Shown here: piece after piece, positions 1 through 5,495 of the stretch
How the letters are laid out: every line of letters starts with the position of its first letter
How positions within the stretch are numbered: the stretch's first letter is position 1
Assembly (NCBI GenBank): GCA_946885905.1
Contig: CAMPHL010000153.1
Coordinates: 1-6,551, forward strand
Origin: an uncultured Pseudomonadota bacterium
Lineage (GTDB): Bacteria; Pseudomonadota; Gammaproteobacteria; Burkholderiales; Usitatibacteraceae
Reading direction: 5' to 3'
DNA length: 6,551 nucleotides
Program-made: the position numbers and the translations under genes
Notes under the pieces: generated by a model
What the model was told of the DNA's origin: nothing
Database searches by the model: none
What the model saw: the letters and a program-made list of their open reading frames with translations, nothing else

Positions 1-329
1 GCTCGCGGCTGCGCACCCGCGGGTTCAACCAGGCGCTCGAGCTCGCGCGGGTGGTCGCGTCGTCGCATCGCCTTGCGCTGGCGATCGACGCGGTCGAGAA
101 GGTGCGCGACACCCCACCCCAGCCCGGCCTGGGCCGGCGCGAGCGCCAGGCGAACCTGCGCGATGCGTTGCGCGCGACCGGCCGGTTTCCGGGCGCGCAT
201 GTCGCGATCGTGGACGACGTGATGACCACCGGGGCGACGGTGGAAGCGATGGCCGTGCTGATGAAGGCAGCGGGCGCGCGCCGCGTCTCGGCGTGGGTCG
301 CGGCCCGGACTCCCGAACCCGGCCGCTAG
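1..329 (+). CDS. comF: ComF family phosphoribosyltransferase (3' part; start lies left of the window)
   Basis: This is the C-terminal 108 residues of a ComF-type protein; codons are in frame from base 3 and the reading frame is open through the left edge. A GTG at 51 could look like a start, but the reading frame before it encodes the family hallmark RGFNQALELAR, so the gene clearly begins upstream. The conserved RDTPPQ...GL.RRER stretch follows, then the PRPP-binding loop VDDVMTTGAT at bases 210-239, which is the diagnostic motif of type I phosphoribosyltransferases. ComF proteins are associated with DNA uptake in competent bacteria and are present in many non-competent ones; the exact substrate is poorly defined. 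The gene ends in TAG (327-329), which forms part of a -10-like hexamer for the next gene. The missing N-terminus usually carries a zinc-ribbon, which cannot be checked here. Confidence 0.93.
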   Translation, partial: SRLRTRGFNQALELARVVASSHRLALAIDAVEKVRDTPPQPGLGRRERQANLRDALRATGRFPGAHVAIVDDVMTTGATVEAMAVLMKAAGARRVSAWVAARTPEPGR

Positions 330-332
330 AAT
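327..332 (+). promoter_or_regulatory. Candidate -10 element (TAGAAT) for a leaderless TPR-glycosyltransferase transcript
   Basis: TAGAAT lies 6 bases before the ATG at 339, so transcription would begin at or next to the start codon. Nothing resembling a Shine-Dalgarno sequence is present between the hexamer and the ATG. The first three bases are the comF stop codon. No good -35 hexamer is visible about 17 bases upstream, so support is the hexamer, its spacing, and the same arrangement before gpmA at the other end of the window. Confidence 0.4.
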
Positions 333-338
333 CCGGGC

Positions 339-1988
339 ATGTCGCAGTTGCCCCGAGACCTCCAGGAAGCCGCCGCTGCGTTGCAACGCGGAGACGGCGG
401 CGAGGCCGAGCGGATCTGCCGCGCGATCCTCGCGCGCGATCCCGGCCGGTTCGAAGCGCTCTACTTCCTCGGCATCGCCGCGGGCCAGGGCCGGCGCACG
501 GAGGAAGCGCTGCTTTGGTTTTCGCGCGCCGTCGAGGCGCAGCCACGCAACGCGGACGCGCAATACAACCTCGGCGTGGCGCTCGGCGAAACGGGCCGCC
601 ACGCGGATGCGCTCGCCGCCTATGAGCGCGCGCTCGCGATCGATCCCGCACGCGCGGATGCGCACTACAACCGCGGCGTGTCGCTCGATGCGCTGGAGCG
701 CCCACCGGAAGCGCTCGCCGCCTACGAGCGCGCCGTGGCGATGCAGCCTCGACACGTGGAAGCGCATCACAACATGGGTGTGGCGCTCGCGCGGCTGGGC
801 CGGCCGGCCGAAGCGCTGGCGGCATTCGACCGCGCGCTCGCGCTTCGCCCTGGCCATGCCGGGGCGCACCTGCATCGCGCCGTCGCGCTGAACGACCTCG
901 GCCGCCCGGAAGATGCGCTCGCAGCGTGCGACCGCGCGCTCGCCCTGTCGCCGCGCCAGGCATCGGCCTGGTACATCCGCGGCAACGCGCTGAGGGAGCT
1001 CCAGCGGCTTCCCGAAGCCGTGGAAAGCTTCGAGCGCTGCCTCGCGCTCGAACCCGGGAACGCGCAGGCGCACTGGAACCTCGCCGACTGCCTGCTGCTG
1101 CAGGGCGATTTCGCGCGCGGGTGGGAGCACTACGCGTGGCGTTCGAAGGTCGCGGGACGCAGGGAATTCGCGCAACCGTTGTGGACGGGCGACGAGCCCG
1201 TGGAGGGGCGCACGATGCTGCTGCATGCCGAGCTGGGGCTGGGCGACACGCTGCAGTTCTCGCGCTACGTGGCCGAGGTCGCCGACATGGGCGCGCGCGT
1301 GGTGCTCGAAGCGCAGCGCCCGCTGCTGCCGCTGCTGCGCACCCTCGAAGGCGTCGGGACGTGGGTCGCGCGCGGCGATCCGCTGCCTGCATTCGACCTG
1401 CATTGCCCGCTCATGAGCCTGCCGTGGACGTTGCGATCGCGCTTGCGCGAAGTGCCGGCGCGGGTGCCTTACTTGCGCAGCGACCCCGCGCGCGTGGCGG
1501 CGTGGCGCGAGCGGCTCGGGGAGCGCCGCGGCCCGCGCGTGGGGTTCGTCTGGAGCGGCAGCCAGGGCCTCGCCAACGACAAGCGCAGCGCCGCGCTGGG
1601 GCTGCTTCTTCCGGCGTTGCGGCGGGGCATCGACTGGGTGGGCCTGCAGAAGGAGATGCCGCCGGGCGATCGCGACCTGCTGGTGCGGCACGAGGGCATC
1701 CGCGATTTTTCCGCGCACCTCTCCGATTTCGCCGAGACCGCCGCGGCCGTGGAGCTCCTGGACCTGCTCGTCACCGTGGACACGAGCATCGCGCACGTGG
1801 CAGGCGCGCTCGCGAAGCCCGTGTGGATCCTGCTCCCTCACGGCTCGCACGACTGGCGCTGGTTGCTCGAACGGGAAGACAGCGTCTGGTATCCCACCGC
1901 GCGGCTCTTGCGCCAGCCCTCGCCCGGCGACTGGGAAAGCGTCGCGCGGCGCGTGCACGAGGAGCTGGGGCGCGCATTCGATGTTTGA
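339..1988 (+). CDS. TPR-repeat protein with C-terminal GT9-like glycosyltransferase domain
   Basis: The protein has 549 residues and two parts. Residues 4-37 are a degenerate TPR, residues 38-241 are six 34-residue TPRs in perfect register, each with the pattern A-x-Y/H-N-x-G-x-x-L...A-L-A-A-[YF]-[ED]-R-A-[LV]-A-L-x-P, and residues 242 to about 270 are a seventh incomplete unit. Residues from about 290 to the end resemble the GT-B fold of ADP-heptose LPS heptosyltransferases (GT9): GLGDTLQFSRY at 300-310, FDLHCPLMSLP at 352-362, VGFVWSGS at 401-408, and the nucleotide-sugar segment VDTSIAHVAGALAKPVWILLP at 480-500, with D481 and H486. Members are widespread in Proteobacteria but donor and acceptor are generally unknown; TPRs normally bind protein or peptide, so a protein acceptor is possible but inferred. 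There is no signal peptide, so it is probably cytoplasmic. Its end overlaps trmL by 8 bases, indicating translational coupling. Confidence 0.9.
   Translation: MSQLPRDLQEAAAALQRGDGGEAERICRAILARDPGRFEALYFLGIAAGQGRRTEEALLWFSRAVEAQPRNADAQYNLGVALGETGRHADALAAYERALAIDPARADAHYNRGVSLDALERPPEALAAYERAVAMQPRHVEAHHNMGVALARLGRPAEALAAFDRALALRPGHAGAHLHRAVALNDLGRPEDALAACDRALALSPRQASAWYIRGNALRELQRLPEAVESFERCLALEPGNAQAHWNLADCLLLQGDFARGWEHYAWRSKVAGRREFAQPLWTGDEPVEGRTMLLHAELGLGDTLQFSRYVAEVADMGARVVLEAQRPLLPLLRTLEGVGTWVARGDPLPAFDLHCPLMSLPWTLRSRLREVPARVPYLRSDPARVAAWRERLGERRGPRVGFVWSGSQGLANDKRSAALGLLLPALRRGIDWVGLQKEMPPGDRDLLVRHEGIRDFSAHLSDFAETAAAVELLDLLVTVDTSIAHVAGALAKPVWILLPHGSHDWRWLLEREDSVWYPTARLLRQPSPGDWESVARRVHEELGRAFDV
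450..1061 (+). repeat. Six tandem 102-bp coding units (34-residue TPRs)
   Basis: Six consecutive 102-base units encode residues 38-241 of the TPR-glycosyltransferase without any change in spacing. Similarity is partly visible in the DNA: the 23 bases at 609-631 and those at 711-733, exactly 102 bases apart, differ at a single position. This is a protein repeat and not a mobile or intergenic one, but the DNA similarity makes unit gain or loss by recombination plausible. Confidence 0.85.
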
Positions 1989-2442
1989 CGTCGTGCTCTG
2001 CCAGCCCGAGATCCCGCCGAACGCCGGCAATGTCATCCGGCTTTGCGCCAATGCGGGCGCGCGGCTGCACCTCATCGAGCCGCTGGGTTTCTCCATGGAC
2101 GACCGGCAGCTCAAGCGCGCGGGCCTGGACTACCACGAGATGGTGAACGTGCGGGTCCATGCGAGCTGGCAGGCGTGCGAGCCGGTGCTGGGCCCGCGGC
2201 GCTTCGCCCTCACCACGCGGGGCGAGCGCACGATCTACGAGGTGGGTTTCGAGCCGGGCGATGCCTTCGTCTTCGGGCGCGAGTCCACCGGGCTGCCGGA
2301 CGAATTCGTCGCCGGCTTCGCGCCGCCGCGGCGCCTGCGCATCCCGATGCTGCCGGGCAACCGCAGCCTCAACCTCTCCAATGCGGTGGCGATCGTCGTC
2401 TACGAGGCGTGGCGCCAGCGCGGTTTCGCGCTCGGTACGTGA
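1981..2442 (+). CDS. trmL: tRNA (cytidine(34)-2'-O)-methyltransferase TrmL (YibK type)
   Basis: A 153-residue protein, the normal size for the minimal SPOUT (trefoil-knot) methyltransferase TrmL, which 2'-O-methylates the wobble base C34 or cmnm5U34 of tRNA-Leu using S-adenosylmethionine. Visible hallmarks in order are QPEIPPNAGNVIRLCANAG at 8-26 (the N-x-GN-x-x-R motif), HLIEPLGFSMDDRQLKRAGLDY at about 30-51, the glycine-rich FGRESTGLP segment near 98-106, and the C-terminal knot sequence IPMLPGNRSLNLSNAVAIVVYEAWRQ. The start ATG lies inside the end of the TPR-glycosyltransferase gene (8-base overlap), with only a G-rich stretch upstream as a ribosome site, so translation is probably coupled. 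The gene converges on gpsA with 28 bases between them. Confidence 0.96.
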   Translation: MFDVVLCQPEIPPNAGNVIRLCANAGARLHLIEPLGFSMDDRQLKRAGLDYHEMVNVRVHASWQACEPVLGPRRFALTTRGERTIYEVGFEPGDAFVFGRESTGLPDEFVAGFAPPRRLRIPMLPGNRSLNLSNAVAIVVYEAWRQRGFALGT

Positions 2443-2470
2443 TCGCGGGCCGCGGGTCGAGGGGACCTCC

Positions 2471-3451
2471 TCATTCCGAGCGCGGATCGCGGGCGAGCAA
2501 TTGCTGCACCGCCTCGCTCGGCGCGAGGCCTTCGAAGAGAACGGCGCAGACCGCGGCGGTGATCGGCATTTCGACGCCGTGCACGCGGGCGTGGCCCAGG
2601 GCCGCACGGGCCGAGGAAACGCCTTCGGATACGTGGCCCAGCTGGGCGAGCACGGTTTCCAGCGTTGCCCCCGTGGCCAGGCGCACGCCGACTTCGCGGT
2701 TGCGCGACAAATCGCCCGTGCAGGTGAGCACCAGGTCGCCCAGGCCCGCGAGGCCCGCGAAGGTCTCGGCCCGCCCGCCCATCGCCGTCCCCAGGCGGGC
2801 GATCTCCGCCAGGCCGCGAGTGATCAGCGCCGCGCGCGCATTACGGCCGAGGGCGAGGCCGTCGCTGATGCCCGCGGCGATCGCGATCACGTTCTTGAGC
2901 GCGCCGCCAAGCTCGACCCCGACGAGGTCGTCGCTCGAGTAGAGCCGCAGGCGCGGGCCGTTCAGCTTTCCCGCGAGGGCCGCGGAAAACGCCGCATCGC
3001 GAGCCGCGAGCACCACGGCCGTGGGTTGTCCGCGCGCGACCTCGAGCGCGAAGCTGGGCCCGGAGAGCGCGGCGGACCGCAGGCCCGGCGGCATCACTTC
3101 CCGGACGACTTCGTGAGGCAGGGCGCCCGTGGTTGTCTCGAACCCCTTGCAAGCCCAGATGAGATCGGGGGCTACCCCGGTCGAGGCGAGCCGTTGCAAC
3201 GTGGGGCGCAAGCCGCCGGTGGAGGTCGCGACGAGAGCCGCGTCGGCCGCTTCGATCGCGGCGGCCAAATCCGCCTCGACCTTGACCGCAACCGGCAGGC
3301 GAACGTCGGGCAGGTAGGGGCTCACGCGAGTGCGCGCGAGCGCCTCGCAGTCTTCGCGCGAACGCGTCCAGAGCGTGACTTCATGGGAGGCGCCGAACGC
3401 CGTGGCAAGCGCCGATCCCCAGGCTCCCGCGCCGAGGATCGCGATTCTCAC
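2471..3451 (-). CDS. gpsA: NAD(P)-dependent glycerol-3-phosphate dehydrogenase GpsA
   Basis: Reduces dihydroxyacetone phosphate to sn-glycerol 3-phosphate, the backbone of membrane phospholipids, in the cytoplasm. The 326-residue length is close to the E. coli enzyme. The N-terminal Rossmann nucleotide-binding motif is GAGAWGSALA at 7-16. Substrate and catalytic residues are recognisable: K102 in CKGFE, SGPSFA at 130-135, K186 in GGALKN (the catalytic lysine of the family), NARAALITRG at 204-213, and GLGDLVLTCTGDLSRNREVG at 236-255, which includes the 2'-phosphate/adenine contact region. The start is GTG (3451-3449), chosen because it places the Rossmann glycines seven residues from the N-terminus; a GGAG lies about 11 bases upstream. 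It is the last gene of the minus-strand cluster, 28 bases after the SH3b gene. Confidence 0.97.
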   Translation of the reverse strand: MRIAILGAGAWGSALATAFGASHEVTLWTRSREDCEALARTRVSPYLPDVRLPVAVKVEADLAAAIEAADAALVATSTGGLRPTLQRLASTGVAPDLIWACKGFETTTGALPHEVVREVMPPGLRSAALSGPSFALEVARGQPTAVVLAARDAAFSAALAGKLNGPRLRLYSSDDLVGVELGGALKNVIAIAAGISDGLALGRNARAALITRGLAEIARLGTAMGGRAETFAGLAGLGDLVLTCTGDLSRNREVGVRLATGATLETVLAQLGHVSEGVSSARAALGHARVHGVEMPITAAVCAVLFEGLAPSEAVQQLLARDPRSE

Positions 3452-3479
3452 GGGCTGGATCGCTCCGGAGGGAAGGGGC

Positions 3480-3923
3480 CTAGACGCCCCAGACGTGGGC
3501 CACGCGGATGAAGCCTTCCTGGCCGTCGCGGTGGCGGACCTTCAACCAGTCGCCTGCGGGTGGGGCGAGCGCTTCCAGGATCACCTGCTTGTAGGCCTCG
3601 AACACGAGGTCGGACTTGACGTCCGGCGCCACGCGCACGTCGGCGAGCGGCACCGTGACCACGACGGTGGATCTCGAGCCGAGCGCGGAGTTCTCCACCC
3701 ACGCCACCTCGCCGTTGGCGTCGCGCACCTTGGTCCACTGGTCGAGCTTCACCAGGACCTCGAAGGGATACAGCGGGCTTGCGACGAACAGGCGGTCGGC
3801 GCGCGTCGAGGGCGCGTCGTAGAGCACCGCGGGGCGCTCGCCGAGCGCCTTGTATTCGGCGCCCAGAGCGGGCAGCGCGCACGACGCGATGGCGAAGGCG
3901 AGGCCCGCGAGGCGCTTCGCCAT
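3480..3923 (-). CDS. Secreted protein with two bacterial SH3 domains (SH3b)
   Basis: The 147-residue product begins with a lysine/arginine pair and a hydrophobic stretch (residues 3-20) ending in PALGAE, a typical Sec signal peptide with cleavage near residue 21 or 22, so the mature protein is periplasmic. Two SH3b-like modules follow: residues 24 to about 85 with WTKVRDANGEVAWVENSAL, and about 88-147 with DVRVAPDVKSD and DWLKVRHRDGQEGFIR, ending in HVWGV, an ending seen in small proteobacterial SH3 proteins of this sort. SH3b modules often bind cell-wall or peptide ligands; the function of this family is not established. The start follows the secB stop by 8 bases, and GAGGG made by the secB stop region serves as ribosome site. 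Position between secB and gpsA suggests co-transcription, and SecB might assist its export, which is inference. Confidence 0.88.
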   Translation of the reverse strand: MAKRLAGLAFAIASCALPALGAEYKALGERPAVLYDAPSTRADRLFVASPLYPFEVLVKLDQWTKVRDANGEVAWVENSALGSRSTVVVTVPLADVRVAPDVKSDLVFEAYKQVILEALAPPAGDWLKVRHRDGQEGFIRVAHVWGV

Positions 3924-3931
3924 GCCGGCCC

Positions 3932-4420
3932 TCAGTGCGCGGCGCTCGGCGCGATGATCTGCACGCCGCCCTGCTGGGCGGCCGGCTGCGGGTCGCGCTG
4001 CGCCTGGTAGATCGCCTCGAAGTTGACCGGGGCCAGCATCACCGGCGGGAAGCCGGCGCGCACGATCACGTCGGAGATCGTCTCGCGCACGTACGGGAAG
4101 AGGATGTTGGGGCAGGCGATGGCGAGCACGGGCTCCAGCTCGCTGGCCGGGATGTTGCGGGCCACGAAGATGCCGGCCTGCGCCGCCTCGACCAGGAACA
4201 TCGTCTTGTCCTTGATCTTGGCGGTCACGGTGACGGTGAGCGTGCACTGGTAGACGCCGTCCTCCACGCCGGTGGAGTTGTGGTGGAGCTGGATGTCCAC
4301 CTGCGGCTGGTCGCGCTCGAGGAAGATGCCCGGCGCATTGGGGATCTCGAGCGAGAGGTCCTTCACGAAGATCTTCTCGATGGAGAAGACGGGCTGGGCG
4401 TTCTGGGCGGCGTCGGTCAT
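3932..4420 (-). CDS. secB: Protein-export chaperone SecB
   Basis: SecB is a cytoplasmic homotetramer that keeps precursor proteins unfolded and delivers them to SecA for translocation. The 162-residue length is near the usual 150-160. Family signatures are FSIEKIFVKDLSLEIPNAP at 12-30, VYQCTLTVTVTAK at 56-68, and the strongly conserved CPNILFPYVRETISDVIVRAGFP at 103-125 followed by LAPVNFEAIY at 129-138. The C-terminal tail is rich in Gln and Ala and is short of the acidic residues found in the E. coli tail. The ATG at 4420 is chosen over the longer open frame because SecB homology starts here and a clear AAGGAAGAG ribosome site lies at 4434-4426. grxC is 35 bases upstream, the SH3b gene 8 bases downstream. 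Confidence 0.97.
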   Translation of the reverse strand: MTDAAQNAQPVFSIEKIFVKDLSLEIPNAPGIFLERDQPQVDIQLHHNSTGVEDGVYQCTLTVTVTAKIKDKTMFLVEAAQAGIFVARNIPASELEPVLAIACPNILFPYVRETISDVIVRAGFPPVMLAPVNFEAIYQAQRDPQPAAQQGGVQIIAPSAAH

Positions 4421-4425
4421 TGAAG

Positions 4426-4434
4426 CTCTTCCTT
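4426..4434 (-). promoter_or_regulatory. Ribosome binding site of secB
   Basis: AAGGAAGAG stands five bases before the secB ATG, with the AGGA core about nine bases away. It is the best Shine-Dalgarno match in the window and fixes the secB start against a longer upstream open frame that only overlaps grxC. Confidence 0.7.
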
Positions 4435-4455
4435 CGGACGGGGATTGTTGTGGGG

Positions 4456-4716
4456 TTACCGGGCGGTAAGCAGAGGGTCGAGGCCGCCGGCGCGGTCGAG
4501 GGCGGCGAGGTCGTCGTAGCCGCCGACGTGCCTGTCGCCCACGTAGATCTGCGGCACCGTGCGCCGGCCGGTGCGTTCCATCATCTCCTGGCGGCGCGCG
4601 GGATCGAGGTCCACGCGCACCTTCTCGATGTCGGTCACACCCTTGGCCTTGAGCAGCCGCTCGGCCATGACACAGAAGGGACACACGCCCGTGGCATACA
4701 TCATCACCTTGGCCAT
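4456..4716 (-). CDS. grxC: Glutaredoxin 3 (GrxC)
   Basis: An 86-residue dithiol glutaredoxin that reduces protein disulfides and mixed disulfides with glutathione in the cytoplasm. The redox-active motif is C12-P-F-C15 (E. coli GrxC has CPYC). The cis-proline loop TVPQI is at 53-57 and the glutathione-binding GGYDDL at 65-70, so all functional positions are present. Length matches the family (about 83-87). The ATG is four bases after the stop of the rhodanese-like gene, with GGAGAG about ten bases upstream, so the two are almost certainly co-transcribed. The pairing of glutaredoxin, rhodanese and SecB is recurrent in Proteobacteria (also grxC-secB-gpsA in E. coli). Confidence 0.96.
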   Translation of the reverse strand: MAKVMMYATGVCPFCVMAERLLKAKGVTDIEKVRVDLDPARRQEMMERTGRRTVPQIYVGDRHVGGYDDLAALDRAGGLDPLLTAR

Positions 4717-4720
4717 GGGC

Positions 4721-5125
4721 TCATCTCTCCACCGGCAGGCTCGCCTGTTGCCACGCGGCGAACCCGCCCTTCAGCTGGAACACGTTGTTGAAGCCCGACT
4801 GGCGCAACAGGCGGCAGGCGGCCCCCGCGCGCGTGCCCGTGACGATCACGGGCTTCTCCTTGTACTTGCCGATCTCGTTCAGGCGCCCGGCGAGGTCGCG
4901 CAGCGGGATGTGGCGCGCCTTGGGCAGGTGCCCGGCGGTGTAGTCCTTCTCGTCGCGCACGTCGAGCACGAGCGAGCCCTGGTTCATGAGCCGCGTGGCC
5001 TCCAGCGTGCCGATCTCCGCGCCCATGCCGCCCGCCAGCTTCTGGATCTCGGGCCAGAAAAGCATCACGCCGCTCGCGACGAAAAGCGCCACGAGCGCGA
5101 TGTTGTTCAAGAGGAATTCGCCCAT
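4721..5125 (-). CDS. yibN: Membrane-anchored rhodanese-like protein (YibN type) without the active-site cysteine
   Basis: The 134-residue protein has an N-terminal membrane anchor (about residues 6-25, ending LFWP) and a single rhodanese domain (about 36-134) facing the cytoplasm if oriented like E. coli YibN. Fold landmarks are LVLDVRDEKDYTAGHLPKARHIPL at 52-75 and GFNNVFQLKGGFAAW at 111-125. Rhodaneses carry a persulfide-forming cysteine in a loop of the form C-x-x-G-x-[RS]-S after the central strand. Here the strand KPVIV (91-95) runs directly into TGTRAGAAC: the loop is two or three residues short and has no cysteine. The only cysteine, C104, lies in the following helix. Sulfurtransferase activity by the normal mechanism is therefore doubtful. 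Position next to grxC and secB matches the YibN locus; E. coli YibN has been reported to associate with the insertase YidC. Confidence 0.88.
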   Translation of the reverse strand: MGEFLLNNIALVALFVASGVMLFWPEIQKLAGGMGAEIGTLEATRLMNQGSLVLDVRDEKDYTAGHLPKARHIPLRDLAGRLNEIGKYKEKPVIVTGTRAGAACRLLRQSGFNNVFQLKGGFAAWQQASLPVER

Positions 5126-5174
5126 GCGGCGGAAAGGTTGCCCCGGGGCGTCCGGGCCAGGCGCAAAAGGAGGG

Positions 5175-5180
5175 ATTTTA
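5175..5180 (-). promoter_or_regulatory. Candidate -10 element (TAAAAT) for the rhodanese-grxC-secB cluster
   Basis: On the minus strand the hexamer TAAAAT starts with the azlD stop codon TAA and lies 49 bases before the rhodanese ATG. It is one of the few AT-rich stretches in a very GC-rich window. No convincing -35 hexamer is seen at 16-18 bases (a TTGG-containing stretch sits about 19 bases upstream). If real, it lets the downstream housekeeping genes be expressed independently of azlCD. Confidence 0.3.
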
Positions 5181-5495
5181 CCCCATCAACCCCTGCAGGA
5201 GCCAAAGGACCACCATGCCGGTCGCGATGGTCGCCAGCATGCTGCGGCTCTTCGCGCCCACGACGATCGCGACGGCCCCGGCGATCCAGCGCGGGTTCTC
5301 GGCGCTCAGCGCGAGCGACCCGTCGTGCAGCAGCAGGCCGGGAGCCACGATCGCGGCGAGCACCGCGGGCGGGACGAAGGCGAGGGCCTGCCGGAACCGC
5401 TTGGGGAAGCGGTGCGGATCCGCGAACACGATGAAAGAGGCGCGCAGCAGGTAGGTGCACGCGGACACGCCGAGGATCACGAGCCAGATCGTCAC
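5178..5495 (-). CDS. azlD: AzlD family membrane protein, small subunit of branched-chain amino acid exporter
   Basis: A 105-residue hydrophobic protein matching AzlD/YgaH in size. Four segments look membrane-spanning: about residues 3-20, 38-53, 66-82 and 86-104. The family-like N-terminus TYLLRASFIVF followed by the RFPKRFRQALAFVPPAVLAAIVAP stretch (30-53) is typical of AzlD. AzlD pairs with AzlC to form a putative exporter of branched-chain amino acids (YgaZH in E. coli exports valine and, by report, methionine). The start is a GTG whose bases overlap the azlC stop in the sequence GTGA (5495-5492), a classic sign of coupled translation and a 1:1 partner. A longer open frame in this phase runs antisense to gpmA and is not credible. 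Confidence 0.93.
   Translation of the reverse strand: MTIWLVILGVSACTYLLRASFIVFADPHRFPKRFRQALAFVPPAVLAAIVAPGLLLHDGSLALSAENPRWIAGAVAIVVGAKSRSMLATIATGMVVLWLLQGLMG

Noticed and set aside
25..1392. Long minus-strand open frame (455 codons) opposite comF and the TPR gene
   Set aside because: Its product is a low-complexity Arg/Ala/Pro-rich sequence, as expected for an antisense shadow in GC-rich DNA, while the plus strand encodes recognisable ComF and TPR motifs.
926..2146. Plus-strand open frame of 406 codons in another phase across the TPR-glycosyltransferase and trmL
   Set aside because: Arg/Ala-rich without motifs, and fully covered by two genes with clear family signatures.
2459..2469. GAGG-GGA-CCTC as a terminator hairpin between trmL and gpsA
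   Set aside because: The stem is only four base pairs and no T-run follows on either strand.
2159..3511. Plus-strand open frame of 450 codons across trmL and antisense to gpsA
   Set aside because: Composition is that of a GC-driven shadow; the gpsA frame carries every expected catalytic motif.
4721..5125. Frameshift or pseudogene as explanation for the missing rhodanese cysteine
   Set aside because: The frame is intact on both sides of the loop, the strand before and helix after align with the family, and the length change is a whole number of codons.
5140..5149. Perfect palindrome GCCCCGGGGC upstream of the rhodanese-like gene
   Set aside because: Short all-GC palindromes are expected by chance at this base composition; there is no T-run and no second copy to suggest an operator or terminator.
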